Assembly (NCBI RefSeq): GCF_904849725.1 | Contig: NC_058521.1 | Coordinates: 99,434,244-99,498,243 of the forward strand | DNA: 64,000 nucleotides | Source of the DNA: Hordeum vulgare subsp. vulgare | Taxonomy: Eukaryota; Streptophyta; Magnoliopsida; Poales; Poaceae | Reading direction: 5' to 3' | In this document: piece after piece, positions 22,537-32,823 of the stretch | Position numbering within the stretch: the stretch's first letter is position 1 | Layout of the letters: every line of letters starts with the position of its first letter | Made by a program: the position numbers and the translations under genes | The notes under the pieces: model-generated | Seen by the model: only the letters and a program-made list of their open reading frames with translations | Databases searched by the model: none | Told to the model about the DNA's origin: nothing

Positions 22537-24678
22537 TCATGGGGCGAATGACAGCAGAACCAAATCTCCTTGTTTGAAAGACCTACGTTTAACACGTTTG
22601 TCGAAAGCTCGAGACATCCTAGCTTGATATGCCTCGAGATTTTGCAAGGCTTGAAGTCGTTTTCCTTCAAGTCTTTCTAATTCATCAAGACGTAGTTGTG
22701 TTGATTCTTCCTCTGATAATTTTTCATGAGTAGCGACCCTAAGTGAAGTAATTTGTACTTCCAAAGGCAAAACCGCTTCTCCTCCAAACACGAGGGAATA
22801 AGGTGTCATCCCTGTCGATGTGCGTGTTGTGGTTCTATAAGCCCATAAGGCTTCGAGTAGTTTTTCATGCCACTCGCGTTTGTTTTTTGATACAACTTTC
22901 TTTAGCAATTTACATAGAGTCTTATTAAAAGCCTCCACTTGTCCGTTAGCGGCCGGATTATATGCCGTAGAATAAGAATGCACTATCTTAAATTTTGAGC
23001 ATAACTTGTCTACATGTTTGTTTTTAAAAGGAGTTCTATTATCAGACATGATCCGAGCAGGAACACCAAAGCGATATATGAGTTGTGTTCTTATAAAATG
23101 TTCAACATTTTTCACCTTATCTTCCTTTAGTGGTGTAAGTTCAGCCCATTTAGAAAAATAAGCGGTTGCGGCTAAAATAAATTTATGGCCTTTGGATGAT
23201 GGCGGGTGAATTGGCCCTACTATATCCATCCCCCACATTTCAAAAGGCCAAGATATATTAGTCGCATGGAGTGGTTCATGCGGTATGTGTATAAAGTCAC
23301 CATGCACTTGACATTCATGACATCTCTTTGAAAATTTAGCGGCGTCTTCAAACATAGTGGGCCAATAATAACCCAAACGCCTTAGCTGGTAATGTAATTT
23401 AGGACCCGATTGGTGTGCGCCACATATTCCGGCATGCACCTCTTTTAAGGCTTCTATTATTTCATTTCCAGCAAGGCAACGCAATAAGATACTATCATGA
23501 GAGCGTCTATAAAGCGTGTCATTTATACATGTATAATGGATTGATCTCTTGCGGATACGAGATCTTTCACTAACATCCAATGGTAAGTAACCATGAAGTA
23601 AATATTCTAGGAATGGTGATCTCCAATCCCCCACCTCAATTTCATATACATCTGTAGTCATTGCTGAAGATACCACTGTTTCTTCTTCCTCTTCTCCAAC
23701 GAGGATCGGAAGAATTCTCCTTTCCTCAACATGAACATCCATTGACTGATGAGAAGTTAGTGCCATGCTAGCAGCTAAACTTGCTAAAGCATCAGCTTTG
23801 TCATTTTTGCTCCGAACAATATGTTGAATATTTATATTCGCAAATGTAGCCATGAGCATTTTCGCCCTTCTAAAATATGGCACTAATTCTTCTTTTTTTA
23901 CCATGTAAACTCCCAACAGCTGGTTAATTATCAATTGGGAATCACCATATACGGTGAGTGAGTCTATCCTCGTGTTTAGAGCCAGCTCAAGCCCAATTAT
24001 CAAAGCTTCATACTCGGCTGCGTTATTTGATACTGCTGAGGTTAAAGTGAACGAATACGGGATTATTGCTTCGCTTGGTGTCACGAAGACGACTCCAGCG
24101 CCTGCCCCTGATTGTCGACAGGCACCGTCAAAATACATTTCCCATGTCGAGTTAACGATGTCCGTAACAAATACTTCTTCATCTGGAAGGTGGTCATCGA
24201 TTGGGAAATCATCTGGAATTGGATGCGCGGCTAGAAAATTAGCTAAGGCCTGACCTTTTACAGCCTTTTGTGGCACAATTTTAATATCAAACTGTGACAG
24301 GACCATTGCCAATTTAGCCAACCTTCCTGAAAGTACCATTTTATTAAGAATGTAGCTAAGAGGGTCTGCTCTTGATACGAGGTGTACAGTATGTTCTAAC
24401 ATGTAGTGGCGTAATTTTTGTGCTGCAAATACTAATGCTAAACATATTTTTTCCATGTCTGGATAATTACACTCAGCCCCTACAAGGGTGCGGCTAAGAT
24501 AGTATAGTGCCATTTCTTTTCCGTCATCATTATTTTGTGCTAATAAGGCACATAACGATGCAGGCATGGCTGCTGTATATAAGATTAGTGGTCGATCCTT
24601 GACTCGTGCGCCTAAAACTGGTGGATTTATTAAGTATTTTTTAATTTCCAGGAACGCGTTCTGGCATGATTGATCCAT
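22537..24678 (-). CDS. Tat pol C-terminal part: RNase H, second (archaeal-type) RNase H, integrase
   Basis: 713 codons. Residues 1-120 are the Ty3-type RNase H (PLILYTAAMPASLCALLAQ, ALYYLSRTLVGAE). Residues 175-300 are a second RNase H of the type shared by Tat elements (MYFDGACRQSGAGAG, NAAEYEAL, VYGDSQL, NDKADALASLA). Integrase follows, with the HHCC zinc region ending CHECQ near 452, then WGMDIVGP near 480, IMSDNRTPF near 545 and GQVEAFNK near 580; the last two acidic residues are spaced exactly D-35-E. All catalytic positions look intact. It would degrade template RNA and insert cDNA into chromosomes. The reading frame is shifted by one relative to the RT part, and a single missing base near 24,672 explains this. 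It ends about 160 bp before the 3' UTR repeats. Confidence 0.88.
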   Translation of the reverse strand: MDQSCQNAFLEIKKYLINPPVLGARVKDRPLILYTAAMPASLCALLAQNNDDGKEMALYYLSRTLVGAECNYPDMEKICLALVFAAQKLRHYMLEHTVHLVSRADPLSYILNKMVLSGRLAKLAMVLSQFDIKIVPQKAVKGQALANFLAAHPIPDDFPIDDHLPDEEVFVTDIVNSTWEMYFDGACRQSGAGAGVVFVTPSEAIIPYSFTLTSAVSNNAAEYEALIIGLELALNTRIDSLTVYGDSQLIINQLLGVYMVKKEELVPYFRRAKMLMATFANINIQHIVRSKNDKADALASLAASMALTSHQSMDVHVEERRILPILVGEEEEETVVSSAMTTDVYEIEVGDWRSPFLEYLLHGYLPLDVSERSRIRKRSIHYTCINDTLYRRSHDSILLRCLAGNEIIEALKEVHAGICGAHQSGPKLHYQLRRLGYYWPTMFEDAAKFSKRCHECQVHGDFIHIPHEPLHATNISWPFEMWGMDIVGPIHPPSSKGHKFILAATAYFSKWAELTPLKEDKVKNVEHFIRTQLIYRFGVPARIMSDNRTPFKNKHVDKLCSKFKIVHSYSTAYNPAANGQVEAFNKTLCKLLKKVVSKNKREWHEKLLEALWAYRTTTRTSTGMTPYSLVFGGEAVLPLEVQITSLRVATHEKLSEEESTQLRLDELERLEGKRLQALQNLEAYQARMSRAFDKRVKRRSFKQGDLVLLSFAP

Positions 24679-25994
24679 TCAAAAGGGACCCCCTTTTTCA
24701 TAAGGTGTGGGAAAGGTTTACATCTCCCTGATAAATTAGAGATGAACCTCCTAATATATGCTAAATGCCCTTGGAAGCTTTTCAACTTGTGTAGGTTTAT
24801 GGGTGGTGGCATTTTAACGATCGCTTGTATTTTACTTGGATCGATTTGAATACCGTTCTTTGTAACCACGAAACCGAGAAATTTTCCGGAGGAAACTCCG
24901 AACGCACATTTCATTGGATTCATTTTTAGATTATGTTGTCTGAGGCGTTTGAAAACAATTTCAAGATGTTTTAAATGATCTTGTTCACGCTTTGACTTTA
25001 CCACTATGTCATCTATATAACATTCAACAATATCATACAACAATCCGTCTAGGATAATTGTCATGGCTCGCTGGTATGTTGCCCCAGCATTTTTTAATCC
25101 GAAGGGCGTAACTTTATAGCAATATATACCCTTAGGTGTGCGGAATGCTGTTAACTCTTCATCTTCCGGCGCCATTCTTATTTGATTGTAACCGGAATAA
25201 CCATCCATGAAAGAAAATATTTCATGCCCCATGGTGGCATCAACTAATATTTCAGAAATAGGTATTGGAAAATCATCTTTAGGGCATGCTTTATTTAAGT
25301 CCCTAAAATCAACGCATACACGGGTTTGACCATTTTTCTTTTTAACAGGTACAATACTAGAAACCCATGTAGGATATTTGACTTCTCTAATAAAACCTGC
25401 AACTATGAGTTTATCCACCTCAGCTTCTATTTTTGGAAGTACTTCGGGTCGATATTTTCTTTGTGCTTGTTTCACCGGCGCAACATCGTCTTGTACGGCG
25501 AGGCGATGGACAGCGACTTCTGGGTCTAGTCCTGGCATTTCTTCATAAGTCCAAGCAAACACGTCTCTATTTGTAGAGAGAAATTTAGTATACTTCTCTT
25601 TATTTTGGTTAGACAAATATTTGCTAATAAAAATTGGACGAGGATCATCAGTCGTACCAATATTTATTTCCTCCAAGTCGTCGATGGTAGGTTGATTACC
25701 ATCTTCCATTTCCGGTGAAGCCTCGGTCATGTCTATTAATTCAGCTGAGGTCATGGAAACCTCATAACCCAGTCCATATCTTTTTTCTACCAGAGTTTGG
25801 TCTTCATGCAAAGCCTTGAGCTGCGCCCGGGATAACACCCTTTCGAATGGCACAAGTTCGCCCCGGCCGTCACATAAAGACGGTCCAGTGAATATATCAT
25901 ATTTCATGTTCTGCATCATATACAAAACTCTGTTATCATACAAAGAAATTGGTAACGACTTGTCGTCTTTATTCGATAAAGTAATTTGCGCCAC
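24630..25994 (-). CDS. Tat pol N-terminal part: reverse transcriptase
   Basis: 454 codons. RT occupies roughly residues 175-400, with VDFRDLNKACPKDDFPIP, FMDGYSGYNQIRMAPED, FGLKNAGATYQRAM and the catalytic YIDDIVVKSK near residue 325. The first 170 residues are the linker from protease. It is in the same frame as the gag-protease ORF upstream, separated by a single TAA at 26,007-26,009 and four codons, so the methionine at 25,994 is probably not a real start. At its end the frame runs off into HARTRSW, and the true sequence (CQNAFLEIKKYL) continues in another frame at 24,678. The enzyme copies element RNA into cDNA. Confidence 0.88.
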   Translation of the reverse strand: MAQITLSNKDDKSLPISLYDNRVLYMMQNMKYDIFTGPSLCDGRGELVPFERVLSRAQLKALHEDQTLVEKRYGLGYEVSMTSAELIDMTEASPEMEDGNQPTIDDLEEINIGTTDDPRPIFISKYLSNQNKEKYTKFLSTNRDVFAWTYEEMPGLDPEVAVHRLAVQDDVAPVKQAQRKYRPEVLPKIEAEVDKLIVAGFIREVKYPTWVSSIVPVKKKNGQTRVCVDFRDLNKACPKDDFPIPISEILVDATMGHEIFSFMDGYSGYNQIRMAPEDEELTAFRTPKGIYCYKVTPFGLKNAGATYQRAMTIILDGLLYDIVECYIDDIVVKSKREQDHLKHLEIVFKRLRQHNLKMNPMKCAFGVSSGKFLGFVVTKNGIQIDPSKIQAIVKMPPPINLHKLKSFQGHLAYIRRFISNLSGRCKPFPHLMKKGVPFEWINHARTRSWKLKNT

Positions 25995-26006
25995 ATGGCC
26001 TTTTTT

Positions 26007-29000
26007 TTATTTTTTTTGGTAATGTGACTCCTTTTTAGCTTGTTCAATTTTGTGTTGAACCAAAGGGGGTAGATGCGTTGGAAATTTTGTACCTCTTTTT
26101 GCAGAAGATTTATGTACAATGCGGAATATTGGGTCCCCCTTTTTCCTCTGATTACTTGGTATGTATTGATAAACTTTCTTGCTTGACGAAGACTCTACGA
26201 CATATTGCTTTAAGCTGTTTAATTCAGGTCCGATGACTGCCTTTGGCTTGTACACTTTCTCAACAGGCTTGAAATAAAATTTTGCATCAGCATAGAAGGA
26301 TTCAGCTATCGTGAATGGCCTTTTGTCCGCGAATATCCTTACTGTTTCTCCGGACTGGTCCATGTACTTGATGCACTGATGGAGTGTAGATGGTACAATT
26401 TGGTTATCGTGCAACCATGGCCGACCCAACAAGGCATTATACGAAGTGGCTGCATCAATGACATGGAAGGTCACGTGTGTACATAGTGATTCTAACTTTA
26501 AAACCAAGGATATAGTTCCCATGGCTTCTTGACCTGATTGATTGAATCCATGGATAACCACGTTAGACCGGCTCAAATCTTCGGTAGAATATCCTATCTT
26601 TTCTAGAGTGCGCAACGGTAACAAATTTATAGCAGACCCACCATCAATCATTATCCGATTTGTAGGTACGTCATCCATCTCACCAAACATTAGCAAAGGT
26701 CTATTATGCTTCTTTGAACCTAGTAGCATGTCCTCATCGGTGAATGTAATATTTAGCGCATCAGCCGGTTCAGTTTCAGTATGTGACACTTCCACTCGAT
26801 AATCTTCCGGGAATGATAATGCTGTAACCAAAGCCTTGCGCAAATCAGAAGAAAGAGACAAAGCATCATACACAGAAAGCATAGCTGGTATTTTCTTCAA
26901 GTGCGAGATTACATCATACTTGATCGATACTTTAGCAGTAGGGTCAGTGGTTTCATTTGGAACTATATTTTTGTTCCTAGGCTCCTTTCTAGGTGGGGGA
27001 TAAGGGTCGGCTAGCTGGCGACCTGATCTAAGATGAACTTGATCAACTTCTGGCGCTTCTTCTTCAGGAAAATGAAGAGACTCGCTATCATCCTCAAAAA
27101 CACCAATGGCCAGGACATCAAATTTTTGGGGAAGTCCTTTTAAACGCTTCGCCAAGCTCTCTGATATTCCCGGCCTAGAGCGTGGAACATTAATTTCCTT
27201 TTTCACTTGATGCTGGACGATGAGTCCAGGTCGCCGTCGTCCTCGATCTTCAGATCTTCGGGGCTCAATGGCGTGTAATCCTTGGGGCTCGACGGCGTGT
27301 AGTCCTCCTCTGCGGAGAATGTCTCTTTCGAGTTGACATCTACACCGTCCTCCATATCCGAAGTGCGGTTCAACTCCTGACAATATCATAGGATTAAAAT
27401 CCGCATCTGATATGAGCATATTTCTATTATAAGCTGGTCTCATATTTGAAGAGGCACAACTCACCATGTCATCCTGAAGGGTGGCCACATTTGCTGTAGC
27501 AACCTTCTTTCCTTTCTTTAGACTTGTAAGGAGATCTGCATCAATGGTTCCTTCATCTATCATTTTTTGAATAATATTCTTGACCACAAAGCAATCTTTG
27601 AGAGTATGACCCAAGATACGGTGGTATTCACAGAAGTTTGGATCATTGGACTTGTTAGCTTCCTCTGGTCTCTTTGAGCTTGGGAGATCAATAAGTTTCA
27701 GCTCAAGAAGACCGACAAACAAATCACGAATCTCATCCACAGGGAAAGAATACTCCCTGTTCTGACGCTCGGCAAGAGTCGGCCCTCTACGAGCTGGTGC
27801 ACCTGTACGCTCTATATTTCTTTTGCTAGATGCTCCAGCCTGGAATTGTGGTTTCATCGCCGTTGCTTCCATGACTTGCGCCGGTTTAGGCTTAGCGGGT
27901 AACTTGTCACGCTGACCACTCTTGTCCACCGGCTTGTACACCGTCTTTGTCCGACGTGCAACAAGCTGCATATAATTCTCAATATCTGTGGCTTTTGAGG
28001 CCAGCTCTTCAAATGTAACAGGCCGCACACCTTGAAGATACACAGCCATATCAGGACGAAGATTGTTCATACACATTCGCACAGCCTCACATTCTGTGAT
28101 AGGTTGTGGGCAGTGCAGACTTAGGTTTCTCCACCTGTTAATAAAATCTGCAGCTTTCTCGTTAATCCCTTGTTCTGTTTGGGTTAACTCCGTGATGCCG
28201 ACTGTTCTCTGAGTGCTGTAGAAGCGCTCAAGAAAAGCATCTTGCATTTGTTCCCAAGTCTTGACGGAACTTGGTGGCAACTTGCTGTACCAAGTAAAAG
28301 CAGGACCTGACAGTGTTTGCACAAATTGACGGAGCAGGAGTGCACCATTTTGAGCCGTGTCTTGACACGCTCCTAGGAAATGAGCTATGTGCTCATGTGG
28401 GGATCCTCCGCCACTAAACTTACTGAACTGAGGTTGCCGGTAATTGGCCGGGAATGGCACAAGATCAACATCCGGCGGGTATGGCTTAACATATCCCGGC
28501 CGCATGGAGTAATGAGTTTGCATATATTGGGCCTTGACCCCTTCAGCTATCATTTTCTGAATAGCTTCAAGGTTGATTCCGATCCCTCCTTGGTTAGTAT
28601 TATGACTACCCGAGGCATTCCTCTCAACTTCAGTATTTGTACTATTAGCTACACGATTGCGTAAAGCAACCAACTCATCTTCTTTCTGTTGGAGTGCAGC
28701 TGTGAGTTGCTTAAGTTGTTCTTCGGCTGACTGACCTGTATTTGCTGTGAGGACCTGCTCCACTCGGCTTACATTATGTTGTTGTTCTTCATGAAATTTC
28801 AACTCATTTTCATAATCAGGCTGAGAATTTTTCAACAGAAGACGAGACTCTACACAATCTAAATCTTGGTCTTCGTTGCTTGCATCTTTTTGACTACGAG
28901 TTACAGGACGATGGCCTGGTACAACATTTTTCTTGGCTTTCTTTCTCTTGAAATGTACTGAAGTTGATGATGTTTCACTATTGCTGTCCGCCACCTCCGT

Positions 29001-29243
29001 GACACCAATCGGGAGAGAGTTGAACACCTCAAATGAATTGCTTGAAGCTCTCTTATGAGCTGGCCAAGGAGTGAGCATCGTGGCAGCCTTCCTTGATGAT
29101 TCTTTGCCCACTTGTACTACCTTCACTTGATGTTGGAGCATCTCTTCCTTGGATCCTGCTATATCCAGAATCAGCACGTACTGCCATTTCTCTTCTCTTA
29201 AGGGCAGCACGTCTTGCACTTGCACGACCAGCTTGAGTGACAT
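26007..29243 (-). CDS. Tat gag-protease polyprotein
   Basis: 1,078 codons. Residues 1-200 are a charged, low-complexity leader with a basic patch (FKRKKAKKN). Residues 260-430 are the retrotransposon gag core (FSKFSGGGSPHEHIAHFLGA, LSGPAFTWYSKLPPSS, FLERFYS). A CHHC knuckle CEYHRILGHTLKDC lies near 535-548. The aspartic protease lies around 860-960, with active site IDGGSAINLLP and the later ALLGRPWLHD. It packages genomic RNA and processes the polyprotein. The start at 29,243 overlaps the previous ORF by 191 bases in another frame; a downstream start is possible. The stop is TAA within an A-rich tract, and RT continues in the same frame beyond it. Confidence 0.85.
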   Translation of the reverse strand: MSLKLVVQVQDVLPLREEKWQYVLILDIAGSKEEMLQHQVKVVQVGKESSRKAATMLTPWPAHKRASSNSFEVFNSLPIGVTEVADSNSETSSTSVHFKRKKAKKNVVPGHRPVTRSQKDASNEDQDLDCVESRLLLKNSQPDYENELKFHEEQQHNVSRVEQVLTANTGQSAEEQLKQLTAALQQKEDELVALRNRVANSTNTEVERNASGSHNTNQGGIGINLEAIQKMIAEGVKAQYMQTHYSMRPGYVKPYPPDVDLVPFPANYRQPQFSKFSGGGSPHEHIAHFLGACQDTAQNGALLLRQFVQTLSGPAFTWYSKLPPSSVKTWEQMQDAFLERFYSTQRTVGITELTQTEQGINEKAADFINRWRNLSLHCPQPITECEAVRMCMNNLRPDMAVYLQGVRPVTFEELASKATDIENYMQLVARRTKTVYKPVDKSGQRDKLPAKPKPAQVMEATAMKPQFQAGASSKRNIERTGAPARRGPTLAERQNREYSFPVDEIRDLFVGLLELKLIDLPSSKRPEEANKSNDPNFCEYHRILGHTLKDCFVVKNIIQKMIDEGTIDADLLTSLKKGKKVATANVATLQDDMVSCASSNMRPAYNRNMLISDADFNPMILSGVEPHFGYGGRCRCQLERDILRRGGLHAVEPQGLHAIEPRRSEDRGRRRPGLIVQHQVKKEINVPRSRPGISESLAKRLKGLPQKFDVLAIGVFEDDSESLHFPEEEAPEVDQVHLRSGRQLADPYPPPRKEPRNKNIVPNETTDPTAKVSIKYDVISHLKKIPAMLSVYDALSLSSDLRKALVTALSFPEDYRVEVSHTETEPADALNITFTDEDMLLGSKKHNRPLLMFGEMDDVPTNRIMIDGGSAINLLPLRTLEKIGYSTEDLSRSNVVIHGFNQSGQEAMGTISLVLKLESLCTHVTFHVIDAATSYNALLGRPWLHDNQIVPSTLHQCIKYMDQSGETVRIFADKRPFTIAESFYADAKFYFKPVEKVYKPKAVIGPELNSLKQYVVESSSSKKVYQYIPSNQRKKGDPIFRIVHKSSAKRGTKFPTHLPPLVQHKIEQAKKESHYQKK

Positions 29244-30498
29244 ATCCTTGTCGCTTGGGATTTTCCTTTACAAACTCTTCATACTCCGGCCATTTGGCGA
29301 GAGTGTGTGCACGCCGCATGACTGCACCGCCCTCGTCATCTGCTGACATAGAACAACCTGGCAACATTTCTTTCAATGTTTCACATATGCTTTGTGCTAA
29401 CTTTTTGTGAAAGTCATCATGACGCCTTCCACGAATTCTTGCATTGCTCGCCCCATCTCTGTCCCGGATGGGATAAGCGACTTGCTTCCGTTGCTGCCTT
29501 GCTTGATTGGAGTCGATTGCCATCGGAAGATCAACCCAGGCCCGGTGAGCTTTCTCCCGTCGGCGACGCTGACGAGCTGGGTCATATGAACCTTCAAATG
29601 ATGGTCGTGGCATCGGCACTGATGATGACAAGGGATCCGTAATTGTAGCGGTTGGATCAACATGACCCGTCCTTATGTCGCTTGGAGTGAGGTATACTCC
29701 TTTCCACATGAGCGAGCGTTTGTTTTTTGGTTCCGCATATGTGGGGAAGAATTCGGGAGCATCAACCCGAAGTTGTCCACATGGTCGAGGAGACTCCGCC
29801 TCCTCTACCATGACAGCTTTGCCCTTATCCGCTGCAGAAGGCTTACGAGCTGCCCCTATCGCGTTTGAAGTAGGCTTATATGAGCCTCCCTCTGACGCCT
29901 CATGGACAACTTTCCTTGTGCATGCTGTCGACGACACGCCCACCTTCAGTTTGGAAGGAGTGAGCGGCACCGCGACCTTGGTTGATGTAGATGACGCAGA
30001 TGGTTCTCGGCGAGCTGGAGTGACTCGAGTTGAAACAGAACATGTTGGGGAAGCTATCTTTGCAAGTACAGGCCACTCCTCAAGTGATGTACCGTGGAAC
30101 TTATTCGGAGCATCCTGGCTTGTAGGCTTAACATGCATTGCCTTTGCAAACCCAGGAGGGACCGAATCAGATGTAGCTTCCTTGCACATACTCATGTGAT
30201 GGTCATGTGCAACAGCTTTTGAAGCTTTTGCTGCCAGAGCTCGCATCCTTCTCTTGGCTGACTTAGAGAGCACAGGAACAAATCCATCTCTTGGTGCTGA
30301 AGAGACCTCTTTTTCTTTCTCAGGTTCACATGGTGATGCAGCTGTAGTCTTCCAGCTCTCACTAACTGAAGCCACAAGTGGACCGATCGGCACATCCAGC
30401 CAGAGGTCACCAAAGCGGAGAGTGACAAACTGCTGAACCTGTCCCTCCATACCTTCATATAAATGAAGAAAACCATATATTAGTTTTCTTGCATACAT
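29053..30498 (-). CDS. Extra ORF upstream of gag (ORF1-like, unknown function)
   Basis: 481 codons, beginning about 80 bases after the primer-binding site. A second methionine near residue 17 (MEGQVQQFVTLRFGDLWLD) could be the real start. The protein is rich in Ser, Ala, Pro and Lys, with basic clusters (KSAKRRMRALAAKASK; ARQRRRREKAHRAW) that could bind nucleic acid. No known domain, signal peptide or membrane segment is visible. Its end overlaps the gag ORF by 191 bases. Tat/Ogre elements are known to carry an additional ORF here, so position supports a real element gene. It is intact over its whole length, unlike the old elements around it. The function is not known to me. Confidence 0.7.
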   Translation of the reverse strand: MYARKLIYGFLHLYEGMEGQVQQFVTLRFGDLWLDVPIGPLVASVSESWKTTAASPCEPEKEKEVSSAPRDGFVPVLSKSAKRRMRALAAKASKAVAHDHHMSMCKEATSDSVPPGFAKAMHVKPTSQDAPNKFHGTSLEEWPVLAKIASPTCSVSTRVTPARREPSASSTSTKVAVPLTPSKLKVGVSSTACTRKVVHEASEGGSYKPTSNAIGAARKPSAADKGKAVMVEEAESPRPCGQLRVDAPEFFPTYAEPKNKRSLMWKGVYLTPSDIRTGHVDPTATITDPLSSSVPMPRPSFEGSYDPARQRRRREKAHRAWVDLPMAIDSNQARQQRKQVAYPIRDRDGASNARIRGRRHDDFHKKLAQSICETLKEMLPGCSMSADDEGGAVMRRAHTLAKWPEYEEFVKENPKRQGYVTQAGRASARRAALKRREMAVRADSGYSRIQGRDAPTSSEGSTSGQRIIKEGCHDAHSLASS

Positions 30499-30576
30499 GT
30501 TTTCTTATATATATTTATTTTATGAAGTCATATGTTTTAATCCTATGTTGGAATTCAAAGATGAGGGGAAAAATAA

Positions 30577-30594
30577 GTCCCACCGGGCGTGCCA
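30577..30594 (-). other. Primer-binding site of the Tat element (candidate)
   Basis: The minus strand reads TGGCACGCCCGGTGGGAC, 5 nt after the LTR end. It begins TGG as required to pair with a tRNA 3' CCA. I could not match it to a specific tRNA from memory. Confidence 0.65.
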
Positions 30595-31906
30595 GAATCT
30601 GATGACGGGAAAATGGGGCGATAGAAAAATACTAACTATGCATCCACGTCATAGAGACAGATAGAATATAGTACTTAAAATGCGCGAATGTAAACGAGAC
30701 AAATATCAAGTATTGCGGGTACTTTATTTCCAGCACTCTTACATTTACATAAAAGAACTGTTAATTACATCTCCGAAGAGAAAACCCCTGATTAAGAATT
30801 CCAACATTTCTAATACAAAGGATTACATCACATATGACTATTACAAATAAAATAAAATGGAAGATCCTCCTCGTTGTCGTCAATGCCGGCATGCTCAGGG
30901 GAGCTTTGGACTTTGTTGATGTTATCACATGTAATACCTTTCATTTATTTTCTTCGAATTATACTGATATTGGCAGTACATGTATGCATGCTTGAATGGC
31001 TTTATCAATTTATTTGGATTTATCTTACTTGTATTACTACTAACACCACGTAACACTCATACCGTGTCCGTGTATAGCGTAACCAAGTAAAATGGGTTTG
31101 TGACATGTGATTTTTGTAATGCTAATAGTTTAGGCTCTTATAGCATTGGAGCAACTTATAAATTTATTTTTTATATGACAATGGCCAAAGTTTATGACTT
31201 TAACATTTTATTTGGATTTATCTTACTTGTATTACTACTAACACCATGTAACACTCATATCGTGTCCGTGTATAGCGAACCAAGTAAAATCAGTTTTTAT
31301 ATGATGTACAATTTGATGATGCTAATAGTTTAGGCTCTTATAGCATTGGAGCAATTTACAAATATATTTTTATATGATAATTGACGCCGTATATTGGAAG
31401 GAGCATTTAATCTCCTTCAAATAATCATGATATTTAGTAATATATACATGACATACTTTAACCATCATATTTACTTGATTTTACTCCCATTAGTTTGATC
31501 ATGCGAAATATTCCTGAGTGCATGCATGGGTTATTTAATATGCCCGGTCAATTAATCAACCTTTATGTTTGTTTTATCATAAGCGGATTGTACTTTTGAT
31601 TATACTATATGGTTTTCCTTAATGATTAATTATCGCATTCACTAAAGGGCTATAGGATCGTGTGCGTGGTATTTCCTACATGCACGAGAATTTAAGCAAT
31701 GCATGGTATGCTTGTCATACAATATTTTGTTTGAGTTAACATATTTACCCGGCGAGCTTCATTTATTTTACTACCAAAATATTTGGTGTGATAACATAGT
31801 TTTGGTTTAGCTAGGCATACTATTTGATTTCATCTTACTTTGCATCATAGGATAAATGACACATATGGAGGGTGCAACATGATTTAGTGATATACATTTG
31901 AAGTGT

Positions 31907-32427
31907 CTTGGCTTATGTCAATATGACCAAACCAAGCACAATATTTATCTCTAGATACATTTAGAGTACACCTTGGTTTGTGTCAATATGACCAAACCAA
32001 AGACATGATTTTATCAAGTTAAATAGTTTTAGTGCAACTTGGTTCATGTCAATGTGACCAAACCAAGAGGCCTAATTTAATGATATGTGAATTTAGAGAT
32101 ATTTGGATAATACCATCATGAACCAATAAATGTCAAATTTCAGGAATATGTGTTTCTTAGTGCCACTTGGTTTGTGTCAATATAACCAAACCAAGGGCCA
32201 ATATTTTATCCAGATGTCCATTTTTTTTATAACAACTTGGTTTGTGTCAATATAACCAAACCAAGAGTTATGAGGAGAAAACTCCATGGTTGTGTCAATA
32301 TAACCAACCAAGAAGTAAGAACACATCTGGCAAATATGAAGAAAGATTCCCTAGTTTGTGTCAATGTAACCAAACTAGAGAATAGGAAGAGGAAGCTCCA
32401 TGATTGTGTCAATATAACCAACCAAAG
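31907..32427. repeat. Array of eight hairpin-forming repeats in the 5' LTR
   Basis: These are the same eight hairpins as in the 3' LTR, unchanged. With transcription starting near 32,790 on the minus strand they lie about 360-880 nt from the RNA 5' end, upstream of ORF1. Confidence 0.8.
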
Positions 32428-32815
32428 AGCAAGAAAAGAACTATAATCCCATCTTCTTCAAGTCTTTTTCTTTTCTTTCACGTATGGAGTAGTGCAAGGG
32501 CAGTATGAGTTCAATTTGCTTTGTTTCTCACCTTGACGGTAGAGTCGGACGAGCGGCCGGCGGTGATGTCGCCGACGACGAGACGAACGGCCGGCGACCA
32601 CAACGACGAGACGAACGGCCGGCGGCAACGATGACGAGCGGACGGCCGGCGTCCTGGTGTGTATGGGAGCAGTGGCTGGATGTATGAATGAGCAACGATG
32701 GGGAGCAGCGGCTGGATGTATGAATGAGCAACGATGGAATGAATGAATGAGCCGATCGCTGGATGGATAATGTGCCTGACGATCAATCCCACCTTATGCA
32801 CCCTGGGCGAGCGTG

Positions 32816-32823
32816 TATTTATA
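32816..32823 (-). promoter_or_regulatory. TATA box of the Tat 5' LTR
   Basis: The minus strand reads CCTTATAAATACACGC, identical to 19,708. It is the likely promoter for the full-length element RNA reading leftwards. Confidence 0.65.

Noticed and set aside
29675..30199. 174-codon plus-strand open frame
   Set aside because: Antisense shadow of the ORF upstream of gag.
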